Positions 25,710-34,646 of a stretch of 64,000 nucleotides of DNA are shown piece after piece (the stretch's first letter is position 1; each line of letters begins with the position of its first letter). Both the position numbers and the translations under genes were made by a program. This stretch comes from an uncultured Solobacterium sp. (GTDB lineage: Bacteria > Bacillota_I > Bacilli_A > Erysipelotrichales > Erysipelotrichaceae): positions 1 to 64,000 of the forward strand of contig URYK01000005.1 of assembly GCA_900552125.1 (NCBI GenBank). Reading direction: 5' to 3'. Below the pieces are notes generated by a model. That model was not told the DNA's origin and did not search any database. It saw only the letters and a list, made by a program, of their open reading frames with translations.

Positions 25710-28523
25710 ATGGAAATGGATAAAAAGGAATATATATATCCTCAGTATGTTTCCAGTCAGCAGCTGATTAAAGGTCTGTATATGACGGAATGGGTCCTGG
25801 TGGCAGGACCACCTATACTGGGGCTGCTTGCATATAATATCGTAGGCTTTGCACTGGGGAGCATGGTTGGCATATTTATCTGTGCCCTGCTCTACCGATA
25901 TGAAGGAAAGCGAACAAATCTGCTGCATGAAGCAGTGACTGCTTCAGCTTTCTTAACTTCGCAGCATTATTATATAAAGAAGGAACGCGACCTTCCGGAG
26001 GATGAGAAAGCGGAGGCACCGGAGACCGAGGAAGAGCCTGCTTCAAAGAAAGGAAAGAAGAAAAAAAAGAAACAAAAAAGAAAGGAGAAACGTGAAATAA
26101 AGAGAGAGCGTCGAAGAAAGGAAGCAGTGATGCAGGATCTGTTTCCTTTTCGCAGAATTGACGATTCTCTTGTAGAGATGGAAAACGGAGATATCTTTAT
26201 CTTCCTGAAGATCCACTCCAACAACCTTGATCTGATGTCCTATCAGGATATTCAGAAAATGATACGCGGATATTCAAAAGATATAGACAGGGACAAGTTC
26301 AAGGTCAGCTATTTCATCAGCGACAGCGTATTCAAGGTCACAAACAATATCCAGGCAATCGAAAAAGCTAAAGCAAAACAGTCTGTTCCTTTCCTTCGCA
26401 TGCTGCTGGATCAGGAAAAATATCTTCTGCAGACCACGAGAGATGCAGCAAATCGAAAGTTCTACTGCATCAAGGTGCTGATCAAGGAAAAGGATCTCAA
26501 AAATCTTGATCTCGATGAGGTCAAGCGACGCATCAAGGAAGTGTATGCCTCTTCGCTGTCACCAACAGACTGCAGCAAGGAAGAGATCAAGCAGATGCTG
26601 GGGGTATTCGGCAATCGTCTCTTTGCAGACCATTATCCGGACAGTGAGCTGGAAGTCGAAGTGGAAGAAAAAAATCGAAGCTTTCTATTATTCAAAAAGA
26701 AAAAAACATTCAAGGAAATGCAGCTTCCCGGCATATATGAGTTCAAGGATATGATCGTGCCTGTAACGACGGAATTTCGACCAAGCCATGTAATGCTGGG
26801 AACAAATATCGTGAAGACCTATGCCGTAGGCTCCTTTCTTGGATCTACGAAGGAAACAAACCTGCTGGCAAAGGTAAGCAATATTCCTGGTGTGACGACA
26901 GCCATCTATATCAATAAGCTTCCGACAAGAACATATAAAAGCAATATCCGAAAGGATATTAAGGCAAGAAGGTCAGCAGTGAAGGATGATCTTGATCAGA
27001 TGGATTATGAAGAATCCGTAGAAACTCTTGCAAGTGCATATCAAAGGGTCAGAAAAGACAGTCAGGATATGTATTATATTTCTGTATATTTTATGCTGGC
27101 AGCGAAGAACCAGACAGAGTTTGATAATCTGGAGGAAGCATTTTTTCAGGCAATTGATGATGTATCCATCACGCTTGATGATCTCAAGACAAAGCAGAAG
27201 GATGCCTACCTATCTGTTTCTCCTGTCGGAGAAGATCTGCTGGGCAAATGGATTCGTCAGAATATCCCTTCGGAAAGCGTAGCTAATCTATATCCGTTTA
27301 ATGAACCTTCTTTAATGGATCCAAAAGGTTTATATATCGGGCATATCGTAGATAGGAAAAATCCTCTGCTGTTTGATCCGTTTACATATCGAGGTTCAAA
27401 TAACAATATTCTTATATTGGGAATGTCCGGTGTAGGAAAGACCGTCCTGCTTTGGCTGATCCTGCAGAACGCTGCGTGTATGGGTGCCTATATCCGCAAT
27501 ATCGATTTTGAAGGAACGACTCGTGAATTCATCGAAAAGCTGGGAGGCATCAATATCGATATCGCAGGAGGAAGCGATTTTATCATCAATCCCCTGCAGG
27601 TGCGCATACCTGATGAGATCCGCCGCGGTATCTTGGATGATTATATCGGCGAGGTCAAGAGCTGGATGCGCGTGTACAAGTCCAGCTGGAACGATAATAT
27701 GCTGGATCTTTTTGAAGAGTTCCTGCGCCGTGCGTATGAACGGAAAGGGATCAGCAACAGCACGGACTTTTCTTCTTTGAATAATACGGATTATCCTATC
27801 CTGTCTGATGTGTACCAGGAAGTCATCTATGAAAGAGATAATTACAATGATAAGGAATCCCTGGCAACGAAAGAAGAGCTTCGAAAACTGCTGCTGGGTA
27901 TGAAGTCAGCAGTAGAAGGAGCCGACAGTGGATTATTTAATCGTCATACCTATCTGGGAGACAGATTCAGCGGAAACGGATTCAAACAGGATGTGTTCAA
28001 TAATGTACGAATCATCAATTTTGATTTTTCGCGCATGATGAATACGGATAAATCAAGAAAGCTGGCACAGTGGGTAAATATATTTACGTATATCACACAG
28101 TTCGTAAACAATAATATGACTACTCGAGATGATATCATCGTCAGCATAGATGAGCTGCATGAAATACTGAAGAAAGAATATATGTCGATCATCAATATCA
28201 TTTCCTCCTATGAACGCCGTTTCAGAAAGTATAACACATGCTTCCTTAAGGCAACGCAAACGATGGATGAAGTTGACAGCAATGATGATGAGATGGAATC
28301 AAAGGTAAAGCCTCTATTCTCACAGTCAGCTACAAAATTTCTGTTCCATCTGGGTGATATCGATTATGACAAGCCGCGCAAGATGATGAATCTTACTGCG
28401 AATGAGATCGCAAGACTTCAGGAAAACCGTTCCCATCAGTGTCTGGTACGTGTCAACAAGTCACTGTATGATCTGGATGTCTTCATGCCGGAATGGTTCA
28501 CACAAGTCAAAAAGGATGCATAA
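25710..28523 (+). CDS. virB4: PrgI-VirB4 fusion, conjugation ATPase
   Basis: A 937-residue protein. Residues 1-95 form a PrgI-type module with two membrane segments (about 28-48 and 50-70). A lysine-rich linker (about residues 95-140) leads to the VirB4 N-terminal domain and then to the P-loop ATPase with Walker A GMSGVGKT near residue 571. The IDELHE segment near 810 is the Walker B region. VirB4 powers pilus assembly and transfer. PrgI fused to VirB4 is a known layout in clostridial ICEs. It overlaps the next gene by one base. Confidence 0.93.
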   Translation: MEMDKKEYIYPQYVSSQQLIKGLYMTEWVLVAGPPILGLLAYNIVGFALGSMVGIFICALLYRYEGKRTNLLHEAVTASAFLTSQHYYIKKERDLPEDEKAEAPETEEEPASKKGKKKKKKQKRKEKREIKRERRRKEAVMQDLFPFRRIDDSLVEMENGDIFIFLKIHSNNLDLMSYQDIQKMIRGYSKDIDRDKFKVSYFISDSVFKVTNNIQAIEKAKAKQSVPFLRMLLDQEKYLLQTTRDAANRKFYCIKVLIKEKDLKNLDLDEVKRRIKEVYASSLSPTDCSKEEIKQMLGVFGNRLFADHYPDSELEVEVEEKNRSFLLFKKKKTFKEMQLPGIYEFKDMIVPVTTEFRPSHVMLGTNIVKTYAVGSFLGSTKETNLLAKVSNIPGVTTAIYINKLPTRTYKSNIRKDIKARRSAVKDDLDQMDYEESVETLASAYQRVRKDSQDMYYISVYFMLAAKNQTEFDNLEEAFFQAIDDVSITLDDLKTKQKDAYLSVSPVGEDLLGKWIRQNIPSESVANLYPFNEPSLMDPKGLYIGHIVDRKNPLLFDPFTYRGSNNNILILGMSGVGKTVLLWLILQNAACMGAYIRNIDFEGTTREFIEKLGGINIDIAGGSDFIINPLQVRIPDEIRRGILDDYIGEVKSWMRVYKSSWNDNMLDLFEEFLRRAYERKGISNSTDFSSLNNTDYPILSDVYQEVIYERDNYNDKESLATKEELRKLLLGMKSAVEGADSGLFNRHTYLGDRFSGNGFKQDVFNNVRIINFDFSRMMNTDKSRKLAQWVNIFTYITQFVNNNMTTRDDIIVSIDELHEILKKEYMSIINIISSYERRFRKYNTCFLKATQTMDEVDSNDDEMESKVKPLFSQSATKFLFHLGDIDYDKPRKMMNLTANEIARLQENRSHQCLVRVNKSLYDLDVFMPEWFTQVKKDA

Positions 28524-29893
28524 TGAGCCTCTGGACAAAAATAGCGTTGTGGGTACTTCCGAAATTTAAGGAAAATGGCGGAAGGATAGTTCTCTCTCTG
28601 CTCTTCGTTGTCAGTATCCCGATCCTTGCTGTGACCGTGCTGTTTGGAGGAAGCGAAGATGGAGGAGACCCTTATCAGAAAGCATTCGAGGAAATCGGAT
28701 GCCAGGAAAGCGATTCTTACATCCTGCAGGACATACGTGTTTTCGAAGCATATGCGGATGAAAGCTCGATGGCTAATATGACAGCAGAAGAAGCGGAAAA
28801 AAGAATGAGAAATATATACATCGATGTCGAGAATGAAGGAAATGCCAAATCCTGCCGTCTGCGCAGCGATGAGGATATCAGCAAAGAACTAAAGAGAAAA
28901 TTTGACATGAGCGATGAAGATACGAAAGCAATGCTGGAGGATGTCAAAGGAATCCGCAATGGCAGACAGAATATGGTCGTTCCGCTCAGTACTTATGAAA
29001 TAACAAAGCACTATGAGGAGGATGCTCCCTATATGGTGCTGAAGTCTGATGATCGAAAGGTTGTCTCCATAGGTGAAGGAACCGTGAAAAAGATCATGAC
29101 GGAATCTGTCAGGGTCGATGTGGATGGAGAGATAAAAAAGCAGAAAGGTCTGACAGTGACCGTGGAGTATGAAACCAATCTGGGCTTTGATGATGAGATG
29201 GAATATGTAACAAAAAAACTAGTAGTAGAATACGGAATGCTGAAGAATCAGAAACTTGAAGAAGGACAGGAAATCCAGCAGGGGCAGCAGATCGGAACGA
29301 CGGACGGATATCTGTATCTGTCAATGAAGGAAGACGGAAAAGCTGCTGATCCGGGAAACTACATCAATTTTGCAGATGATATAGCAGAGAACGGCAAGTT
29401 TCATCTGCCGTTTCATAAGCTTCCTGTCATCATAAGCGAAGTAGGCAATCGAGAGCTTGATGGATTTCATGCCGGCATGGATATCAGCGCAGGAGCGAAC
29501 GCAGAAGTGCTGTCACTGGCAGATGGACAGGTCATCCGAACGTCTACGAACTGTGCGCCCTTTGGAGGATATATAGGCAACCGATGTCCGGCCGATGATG
29601 CCTTTGCCTGGGGAGGTGGAAACTTTGTCATGATCGAGTTCAAGGCAGACGGAAAAAAATATTACGCACTGTATGCGCATCTTTCAAGGGTCTATGCAGA
29701 AGTAGGAGACAAGGTTTCTGCCGGCGATGTGATAGGGACACAAGGGTCATCTGGAAACTCACAGGGAACTCACCTTCATCTTGAAATTCATGAGGGTTCT
29801 TATAAGGTAAACCCCGTAGCATCGAAGAAGGGTCTGATGGATCCAAGAGAGTTCATAGACTTCAAGGATGGAAAGAAACCACAGAAATTCTAA
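28523..29893 (+). CDS. M23 peptidoglycan hydrolase of the transfer apparatus
   Basis: A 456-residue membrane-anchored hydrolase. Start ATG 28523 overlaps the virB4 stop (TAATG). A membrane segment lies near residues 22-42. The C-terminal LytM/M23 metallopeptidase domain spans about 315-445: HAGMDISAG (first zinc-ligand His) and a later SGNSQGTHLHLEIH, which holds the HxH ligands. Such enzymes open the wall for the conjugation channel, in place of VirB1. The middle region (about 60-300) is unrecognised and may contact the channel. Confidence 0.9.
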   Translation: MSLWTKIALWVLPKFKENGGRIVLSLLFVVSIPILAVTVLFGGSEDGGDPYQKAFEEIGCQESDSYILQDIRVFEAYADESSMANMTAEEAEKRMRNIYIDVENEGNAKSCRLRSDEDISKELKRKFDMSDEDTKAMLEDVKGIRNGRQNMVVPLSTYEITKHYEEDAPYMVLKSDDRKVVSIGEGTVKKIMTESVRVDVDGEIKKQKGLTVTVEYETNLGFDDEMEYVTKKLVVEYGMLKNQKLEEGQEIQQGQQIGTTDGYLYLSMKEDGKAADPGNYINFADDIAENGKFHLPFHKLPVIISEVGNRELDGFHAGMDISAGANAEVLSLADGQVIRTSTNCAPFGGYIGNRCPADDAFAWGGGNFVMIEFKADGKKYYALYAHLSRVYAEVGDKVSAGDVIGTQGSSGNSQGTHLHLEIHEGSYKVNPVASKKGLMDPREFIDFKDGKKPQKF

Positions 29894-29917
29894 AAAGGCC
29901 ACTCACTGGCCTTTTTT
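29892..29917. repeat. GGCC palindrome, copy 6 (variant), terminator
   Basis: AAAAAGGCCA-CTCAC-TGGCCTTTTTT, with a 5-nt loop, directly after the M23 stop codon. It carries strong A- and T-tracts, so it should terminate transcription from both sides. It bounds the TTACGTAA array on the left. Confidence 0.85.
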
Positions 29918-29932
29918 CTTCCTAGAGAGGAG

Positions 29933-30212
29933 TTACGTAACATTCTACGTAACGAAAAATGCGATAAATAAAGGGTTTTATCGATATCTTACGTAACATT
30001 TTACGTAAGGCATGCTCAACTTACGTAAGAAATTACGTAAGTGTATAAACGGTACGTAAAATAAGCAGAAAAGTTACGTAAATTTCGGTGGAAAAGTTGA
30101 TATAAGCCTGTAAATAAAGGATTTGTCTATACGTAAGAAATTACGTAAATCAATGCTGTGCGCTCGGCTCTGCCGTGCGCTGTTCCCTGGAGTTACGTAA
30201 GTATTTACGTAA
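29933..30212. repeat. Array of 12 TTACGTAA palindromes, five as 12-bp-spaced pairs
   Basis: The 8-bp palindrome TTACGTAA or a one-base variant starts at 29933, 29945 (variant), 29989, 30001, 30021, 30033, 30052 (variant), 30074, 30129 (variant), 30141, 30193 and 30205. Ten copies form five pairs with a 12-bp start-to-start spacing; copies at 30052 and 30074 are single. No credible gene overlaps, and terminator palindromes at 29892 and 30281 wall it off. Such a protected cluster is typical of a centromere, replication origin or cooperative operator. The binding protein is unknown; ParB or the 30308 product are candidates. Confidence 0.9.
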
Positions 30213-30280
30213 CTCCTTTTATCCTGCGTCAGCACACAGACATACAAAAAGCATATATCTGTGGTGCATAACATTGATAG

Positions 30281-30305
30281 AAAAAGGCCAGTGACTGGCC
30301 TTTTT
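30281..30305. repeat. GGCC palindrome, copy 7, terminator
   Basis: AAAAAGGCCAGT-G-ACTGGCCTTTTT, ending three bases before the stop of the minus-strand gene at 30308. It can terminate that gene and bounds the TTACGTAA array on the right. Confidence 0.9.
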
Positions 30306-30307
30306 CT

Positions 30308-30685
30308 CTAGCCTAAAGAGCTGTATTTATCCATCAGTTCTTTCATGCGAGGGTCAGCACCTGATAGTTTCTTCATCTGTTCGACAAGCTTCACTTCCTT
30401 GCTTAGACTTTCCATCTGTGCAAGTATCATTGCTCTGTCAATCTTAGCCTGTTTCGCCGCAATATACTCTTTTACATCAACCTTTGTTACTGCAGGGTGA
30501 TAATCAATTCTGCCTGTATGTATCTTAAGCTCATCACAGGGTTCTTTGATTTTTGCAGTTACAAAACGGTCGCAGAAATCTACAACGACGATATCGTCTT
30601 TCTTTAGTTCGCTTTCAGAAGAGCATACGCAAGAGTAAAGTTCATCATCATAAGGTGAAATCATTTCAGCATAGTAGTATTTCAT
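30308..30685 (-). CDS. Hypothetical protein near the TTACGTAA array
   Basis: A 125-residue protein: an N-terminal beta-rich half (to about residue 70) and a C-terminal helical half with charged heptads. I do not recognise the family. GAAAGGAAC precedes the ATG on the minus strand. Its 5' leader would be the structured region 30715-30886, and its 3' end meets palindrome copy 7. The gene is the only one on this strand between 5 and 39 kb with good support, which suggests separate control, perhaps by the structure itself. Confidence 0.7.
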   Translation of the reverse strand: MKYYYAEMISPYDDELYSCVCSSESELKKDDIVVVDFCDRFVTAKIKEPCDELKIHTGRIDYHPAVTKVDVKEYIAAKQAKIDRAMILAQMESLSKEVKLVEQMKKLSGADPRMKELMDKYSSLG

Positions 30686-30714
30686 AGTTTCAGTTCCTTT
30701 CTCGGCAACAAGCC

Positions 30715-30886
30715 ATGTGTCGCAGACACATCATGGGTACCCGGCCATGTCTGCGAAAGCAATGAGAACACACTGGAGAAACAGGATATCAAGACCTGCG
30801 TAGCAGCTTGCTAGGAAAATGAAATTTTCCGTAGTCTTGTGATCCTGTTCAGTGTGTTAGAACCTGCAGCAGATATGGCCGGGTAC
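30715..30886. ncRNA. Large nested stem structure, candidate structured RNA or oriT
   Basis: Paired arms: 30737-30754 with 30869-30886 (18 bp, one G-U), 30767-30775 with 30850-30858 (9 bp), 30781-30787 with 30842-30848 (7 bp), 30790-30795 with 30834-30839 (6 bp), and hairpins at 30801-30813 and 30814-30830. A separate hairpin at 30715-30731 (ATGTGTC/GACACAT) precedes it. The region lies between divergent genes. Read on the minus strand it is the 5' leader of the 30308-30685 gene; read as DNA it could be the relaxase nick site region. The strand is undecided. I do not match it to a known RNA family. Confidence 0.65.
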
Positions 30887-30959
30887 TCTGCAAAAAAATA
30901 AAAAGGAAGAAATCAAAATAAAACTTAAAAAATTCGAATATTGAAAGGAAGGTGCAGAT

Positions 30960-32153
30960 ATGAACATTGATAAGATAAAAGAGATTAAGAAGTTTTCAGA
31001 AACACATGATGCAGAAGATACAAAAAAATACATTATGGAATTATTCCAGGGAACATCCTATGACATACAGAGAGAAGATATAAGTCAAGCATTCTATGAG
31101 ATTCATACAACGAATATATTTCCTAAGGATGCTAATGGACTGCATATCTCTATCATCGAAGGAGATGGCGATCGTTCACAGGGACTTCATGCAAGATCCG
31201 GCATGGATATCCTTATCAGTAATCCTCTTAAAGATGAATCATTCTATCTTTTTGAAGAAATGGATGTTTATGTTCACCCATGGCAGGATCATTATCTTGA
31301 AAAATTGAATGAATTCAGAGAGGGAAACTGTGATAAACTGATCGATTATGCAGAAAAGCAGTTCTGCTCGGATAAAAACAATCAAAAATACATTAAAGAT
31401 GAACTGCTTAGAAATAAAAAGATAATCTACTATGTAGATAACAAAGAAAAATATATGGAAATGCAGAAACACGAATTTAATGATTACTATGCTTCTGATG
31501 AAATATACGGATATGATCAGCAGATCAAAGACCTTGAACAGAAAATAAAAGAAACGAATGACAAGATAAAGAATAGCAGTCAGGTTCTGGAAAAAATGCA
31601 AAATGGATTTATAAGCAGATTTATCTATAGAAATAAAATAAAAAGTTTAAAAGACAGTATTTCTGCAATGGAGGAAGATATTTCTGGCTATAAAGAACAA
31701 ATAAATTCTGCAAATGAAAATATAAATGATATCAGAGAAGATCTGGCACAGGAAAAAGATAAACTGGAACCTGTGAAATATGAATTTCAGTATCCTCTGA
31801 AAGATCATTACATTGAAACCTATGACTATTCAGAACCAGTCAGAAGTTTTGAGAGAATGATCGATCGCATAGAAACCAAATATCCGGAAGCAATGAAATC
31901 GATTGAAAGCTTTAATCGTTTGCTCGCCCTCAGTAAGGTGGATAAATCATTTGATCATTCTCATGATTATAAGATTTTAAACGGAAAAGATACCATGAAT
32001 CTTAATGATCATGTGGATAAAATCAGGAAGAACGTCCAGGAATCATTTTCTAAATCTGTTTTTGAAATGGATGATATCAAGGCAGAAAATACAGAGCAGG
32101 AAATCGATGCAGCGGATTATATTGAAGAGAGCTTCGGCAGAATAAGAATATAA
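30960..32153 (+). CDS. Hypothetical protein with central coiled coil
   Basis: A 397-residue soluble protein. Residues 1-130 are mixed; about 180-270 form a long coiled coil (repeated IKETNDKIKNS-type heptads), then a helical C-terminus. GAAAGGAAGG lies 7 bases before the ATG. It heads the DNA-processing operon that leads to ArdC and the relaxase. I do not recognise the family. Confidence 0.75.
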   Translation: MNIDKIKEIKKFSETHDAEDTKKYIMELFQGTSYDIQREDISQAFYEIHTTNIFPKDANGLHISIIEGDGDRSQGLHARSGMDILISNPLKDESFYLFEEMDVYVHPWQDHYLEKLNEFREGNCDKLIDYAEKQFCSDKNNQKYIKDELLRNKKIIYYVDNKEKYMEMQKHEFNDYYASDEIYGYDQQIKDLEQKIKETNDKIKNSSQVLEKMQNGFISRFIYRNKIKSLKDSISAMEEDISGYKEQINSANENINDIREDLAQEKDKLEPVKYEFQYPLKDHYIETYDYSEPVRSFERMIDRIETKYPEAMKSIESFNRLLALSKVDKSFDHSHDYKILNGKDTMNLNDHVDKIRKNVQESFSKSVFEMDDIKAENTEQEIDAADYIEESFGRIRI

Positions 32154-32164
32154 AGGTGAAGGAT

Positions 32165-32281
32165 ATGAAAAGTATTGATAAGATCATAGAAGAACAAGGA
32201 ATTCAGATCAGTGAACCTGATGAAATCAACGAACTATTTCCAGATATTGAAGAATTAATTAAGGAAGATGAAGATATATGA
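32165..32281 (+). CDS. 38-residue acidic protein
   Basis: AAAGGTGAAGGAT precedes ATG 32165; the stop overlaps the next ATG by four bases (ATGA), strong evidence of translation. The peptide is acidic (ending EDEDI) with no membrane segment. It could be a modulator or chaperone for the ArdC-type protein it is coupled to; that is inference. Confidence 0.6.
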   Translation: MKSIDKIIEEQGIQISEPDEINELFPDIEELIKEDEDI

Positions 32282-34185
32282 ACGGGCCAAAATTAAATGC
32301 AGCGCGTCAGAGGCTTATAGATGAATATCTTAAAGCCCTGAAATCTGAAACGATTCCCTGGCAGCGCGGATGGAAATCAAAAAGTCCAAGAAATGCTATA
32401 ACAGATAGACCGTATAAGGGAATCAATCATTTTCTTTTAAGCTTTATTGCAGATGAAAACGGATGGGATGATCCAAGATGGTGTACGTTCAATCAGGCCA
32501 AGGAACAAGGATGGCATATCATTAGGGGCCAAAAAGCAGTACCGATCGAATACTGGTACATCATCCACACTGAAGAAAGAAAGATATATTCCTGGAGCGA
32601 TTATCATGAAGCTATAGAAAATGGGGCTGAACCGAATGAATTTCAGCTTCGTTCAAAAATACATCATGTATTCAATGCTGTACAGATGGAAGGCGTTCCT
32701 CCACTGGATCAGGACGGACCAGCAGAAATTAATAAAAAAGAGTTCATTGATCTGGTAATAAAAAACATGGGAGTTAGTTATGAGGAAAGAGGAGACAGAG
32801 CTTTTTATACGCCAGACTCTGATAAGGTAGTAATTCCAGAAAAAAAGCTATTTCTTAATGAATATGCCTATCATGCGACAAGGCTGCATGAGTTATGCCA
32901 TGCGACAGGTCATGAGAGCCGTCTTGCTAGAGATCTGTCTGGAAACTTTGGTAGTGAATCATATGCCAGAGAAGAACTTCGTGCTGAGATCGGTTCTTCT
33001 TTTCTTATGCAGGAACTGAACCTGCAATATGATGAACAGCATACCCGTCAGCATCTTGCATATATACAGAATTGGATCGAAGTTCTGGAGAAGGAACCAT
33101 CTGAACTTTTCCAGGCAATCAAGGAAGCGGATGCCATCACAGACTATATCAAAGAGATCGGAGAGTATGAACATCTAATTGAGCTGGCAGTACAAACGGA
33201 GGATTTGCGGATGCCGGCTTTTTCAATAGAAATAGAAAATAGCGGAACAGGTAAAGCGGAATGGCTGGATCTGCCAGCTACGGATAAAAAGATAGAAGAT
33301 GCATTCGTTAAGATAGGACTGGATAAGGAAAATGCAGCAGAAATGAAAGGATACAGCATCATAAATTATGACGAATATCCTTTTTATCGCATAGATACGA
33401 ATGATGATATTCGTGTCCTCAATGTTCTTGCCAGGTCCATGCAGATGGCAACGAAAAATGAACTGGATGGCATGATCTGCTATGCGGATCATAAGGATAT
33501 CTATAAGAATGAAGAGCTGGCGGTACTAAGTCTTCATGCGGATGAAATTCCGTACTTTTCCTATGATCATGATCTGATGAACAGCGACTTGATCGAAGAA
33601 ATGCCGCTGGAGGAACGATACGGGATAACAAAAGCAATCGATACAGGTCTGATGGAGAAACTGGATGAACTACATATTATAGAATATTTTGACTTTAAGG
33701 ATTACGGTATAACAGACAAGGTGAATAAGGATGTGGTCCTGTATGAAGAGGGCTATATTGACAGCACGATAAGGATGGATATATCAGAGGATCTGCAGGA
33801 AGCATGTTCAGAAATCAATCGAAGATATGAACAGTTCATAGCAAGAAGAAAGATAGATGGAGCGGAATCTGAAAAGCTACGTGCTGCAGTAAACCGTCTG
33901 ATGCTGAATGAACAGGGATTCCAGTATTTTGACAGCAATATCGATACGGATACCGGATATCTGGTATTTGATGATCATACGCTGAATTTTCGCTTATCCG
34001 ATGCGGTAGAAAGAACCCACGACTTTAAAAATTTTATGATGCTGGACAAAGGTGAAACAAACGAACAGTGCATGGAACGAAGCCGACGGCAGCTCTTGTC
34101 ATCGCATCAGGATGCATATTATGAAGAGCAGGAACTTGCTCTTGAACCGGAAGAAGGACTTAGGATCTCTTCTGTAAGAATATAA
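32278..34185 (+). CDS. ArdC-like antirestriction/ssDNA-binding protein with long C-terminal extension
   Basis: A 635-residue protein. Residues 1-120 form the ArdC N-terminal ssDNA-binding domain (LKSETIPWQRGW, then ITDRPYKGINHFLLS). A zincin-like peptidase domain with HELCHATGH lies at about 204-212, as in ArdC. It protects transferred single-stranded DNA against host restriction in known cases. The C-terminal ~300 residues (from about 330) are unrelated to ArdC; the pattern DYDEYPFYRID--DDIRVLNVLA recurs in other ICE proteins. The fusion is longer than the ~300-residue ArdC of Gram-negative plasmids. Confidence 0.85.
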   Translation: MNGPKLNAARQRLIDEYLKALKSETIPWQRGWKSKSPRNAITDRPYKGINHFLLSFIADENGWDDPRWCTFNQAKEQGWHIIRGQKAVPIEYWYIIHTEERKIYSWSDYHEAIENGAEPNEFQLRSKIHHVFNAVQMEGVPPLDQDGPAEINKKEFIDLVIKNMGVSYEERGDRAFYTPDSDKVVIPEKKLFLNEYAYHATRLHELCHATGHESRLARDLSGNFGSESYAREELRAEIGSSFLMQELNLQYDEQHTRQHLAYIQNWIEVLEKEPSELFQAIKEADAITDYIKEIGEYEHLIELAVQTEDLRMPAFSIEIENSGTGKAEWLDLPATDKKIEDAFVKIGLDKENAAEMKGYSIINYDEYPFYRIDTNDDIRVLNVLARSMQMATKNELDGMICYADHKDIYKNEELAVLSLHADEIPYFSYDHDLMNSDLIEEMPLEERYGITKAIDTGLMEKLDELHIIEYFDFKDYGITDKVNKDVVLYEEGYIDSTIRMDISEDLQEACSEINRRYEQFIARRKIDGAESEKLRAAVNRLMLNEQGFQYFDSNIDTDTGYLVFDDHTLNFRLSDAVERTHDFKNFMMLDKGETNEQCMERSRRQLLSSHQDAYYEEQELALEPEEGLRISSVRI

Positions 34186-34197
34186 GGAGCTGATTTT

Positions 34198-34644
34198 ATG
34201 GAAAAAAAAGGTGAACCTATATCATTACGTTATATAGATAAGGATCTATATGACAGACTGTATAAGACGGTGCAGATGAAAGGCGGCGCCTGTGGTACGA
34301 AGACGGAACTGTTCAACTATATCTTTCAGGATTATCTGCAGATGCATGAAATAGAAGGTATGAACAATCCTTATCTGATCAGGATGATACGTGAAATCGT
34401 AACATCAGCAGTCAATGAGAGCGAAAAGAGACTCGGCGGAAGACTGTTCAAGCTTACAGGAGAGCTGGCTATAAACGTTTCTGTCCTGAACCAGATTATT
34501 TATGACTATATGAATAAATTTGGAAACGATGAAGAATCCAGAAAAATACTGCAGAATTATCGGAAATATGCTGTTGAGCAGATGAGAGAAAATAAGTTTT
34601 ATCCTATTACCTATGCAAGGCTGGTAAAAGATGAGGATGACTGA
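34198..34644 (+). CDS. Relaxosome accessory protein (MobC-like)
   Basis: A 148-residue protein. The N-terminus (ISLRYIDKDLYDRLYKTVQMKGG) fits a ribbon-helix-helix-like start, followed by helices. It ends two bases before the relaxase ATG. Small RHH-type proteins at this position bind oriT and help the relaxase. The family name rests on position and weak N-terminal pattern. Confidence 0.6.
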   Translation: MEKKGEPISLRYIDKDLYDRLYKTVQMKGGACGTKTELFNYIFQDYLQMHEIEGMNNPYLIRMIREIVTSAVNESEKRLGGRLFKLTGELAINVSVLNQIIYDYMNKFGNDEESRKILQNYRKYAVEQMRENKFYPITYARLVKDEDD

Positions 34645-34646
34645 AC

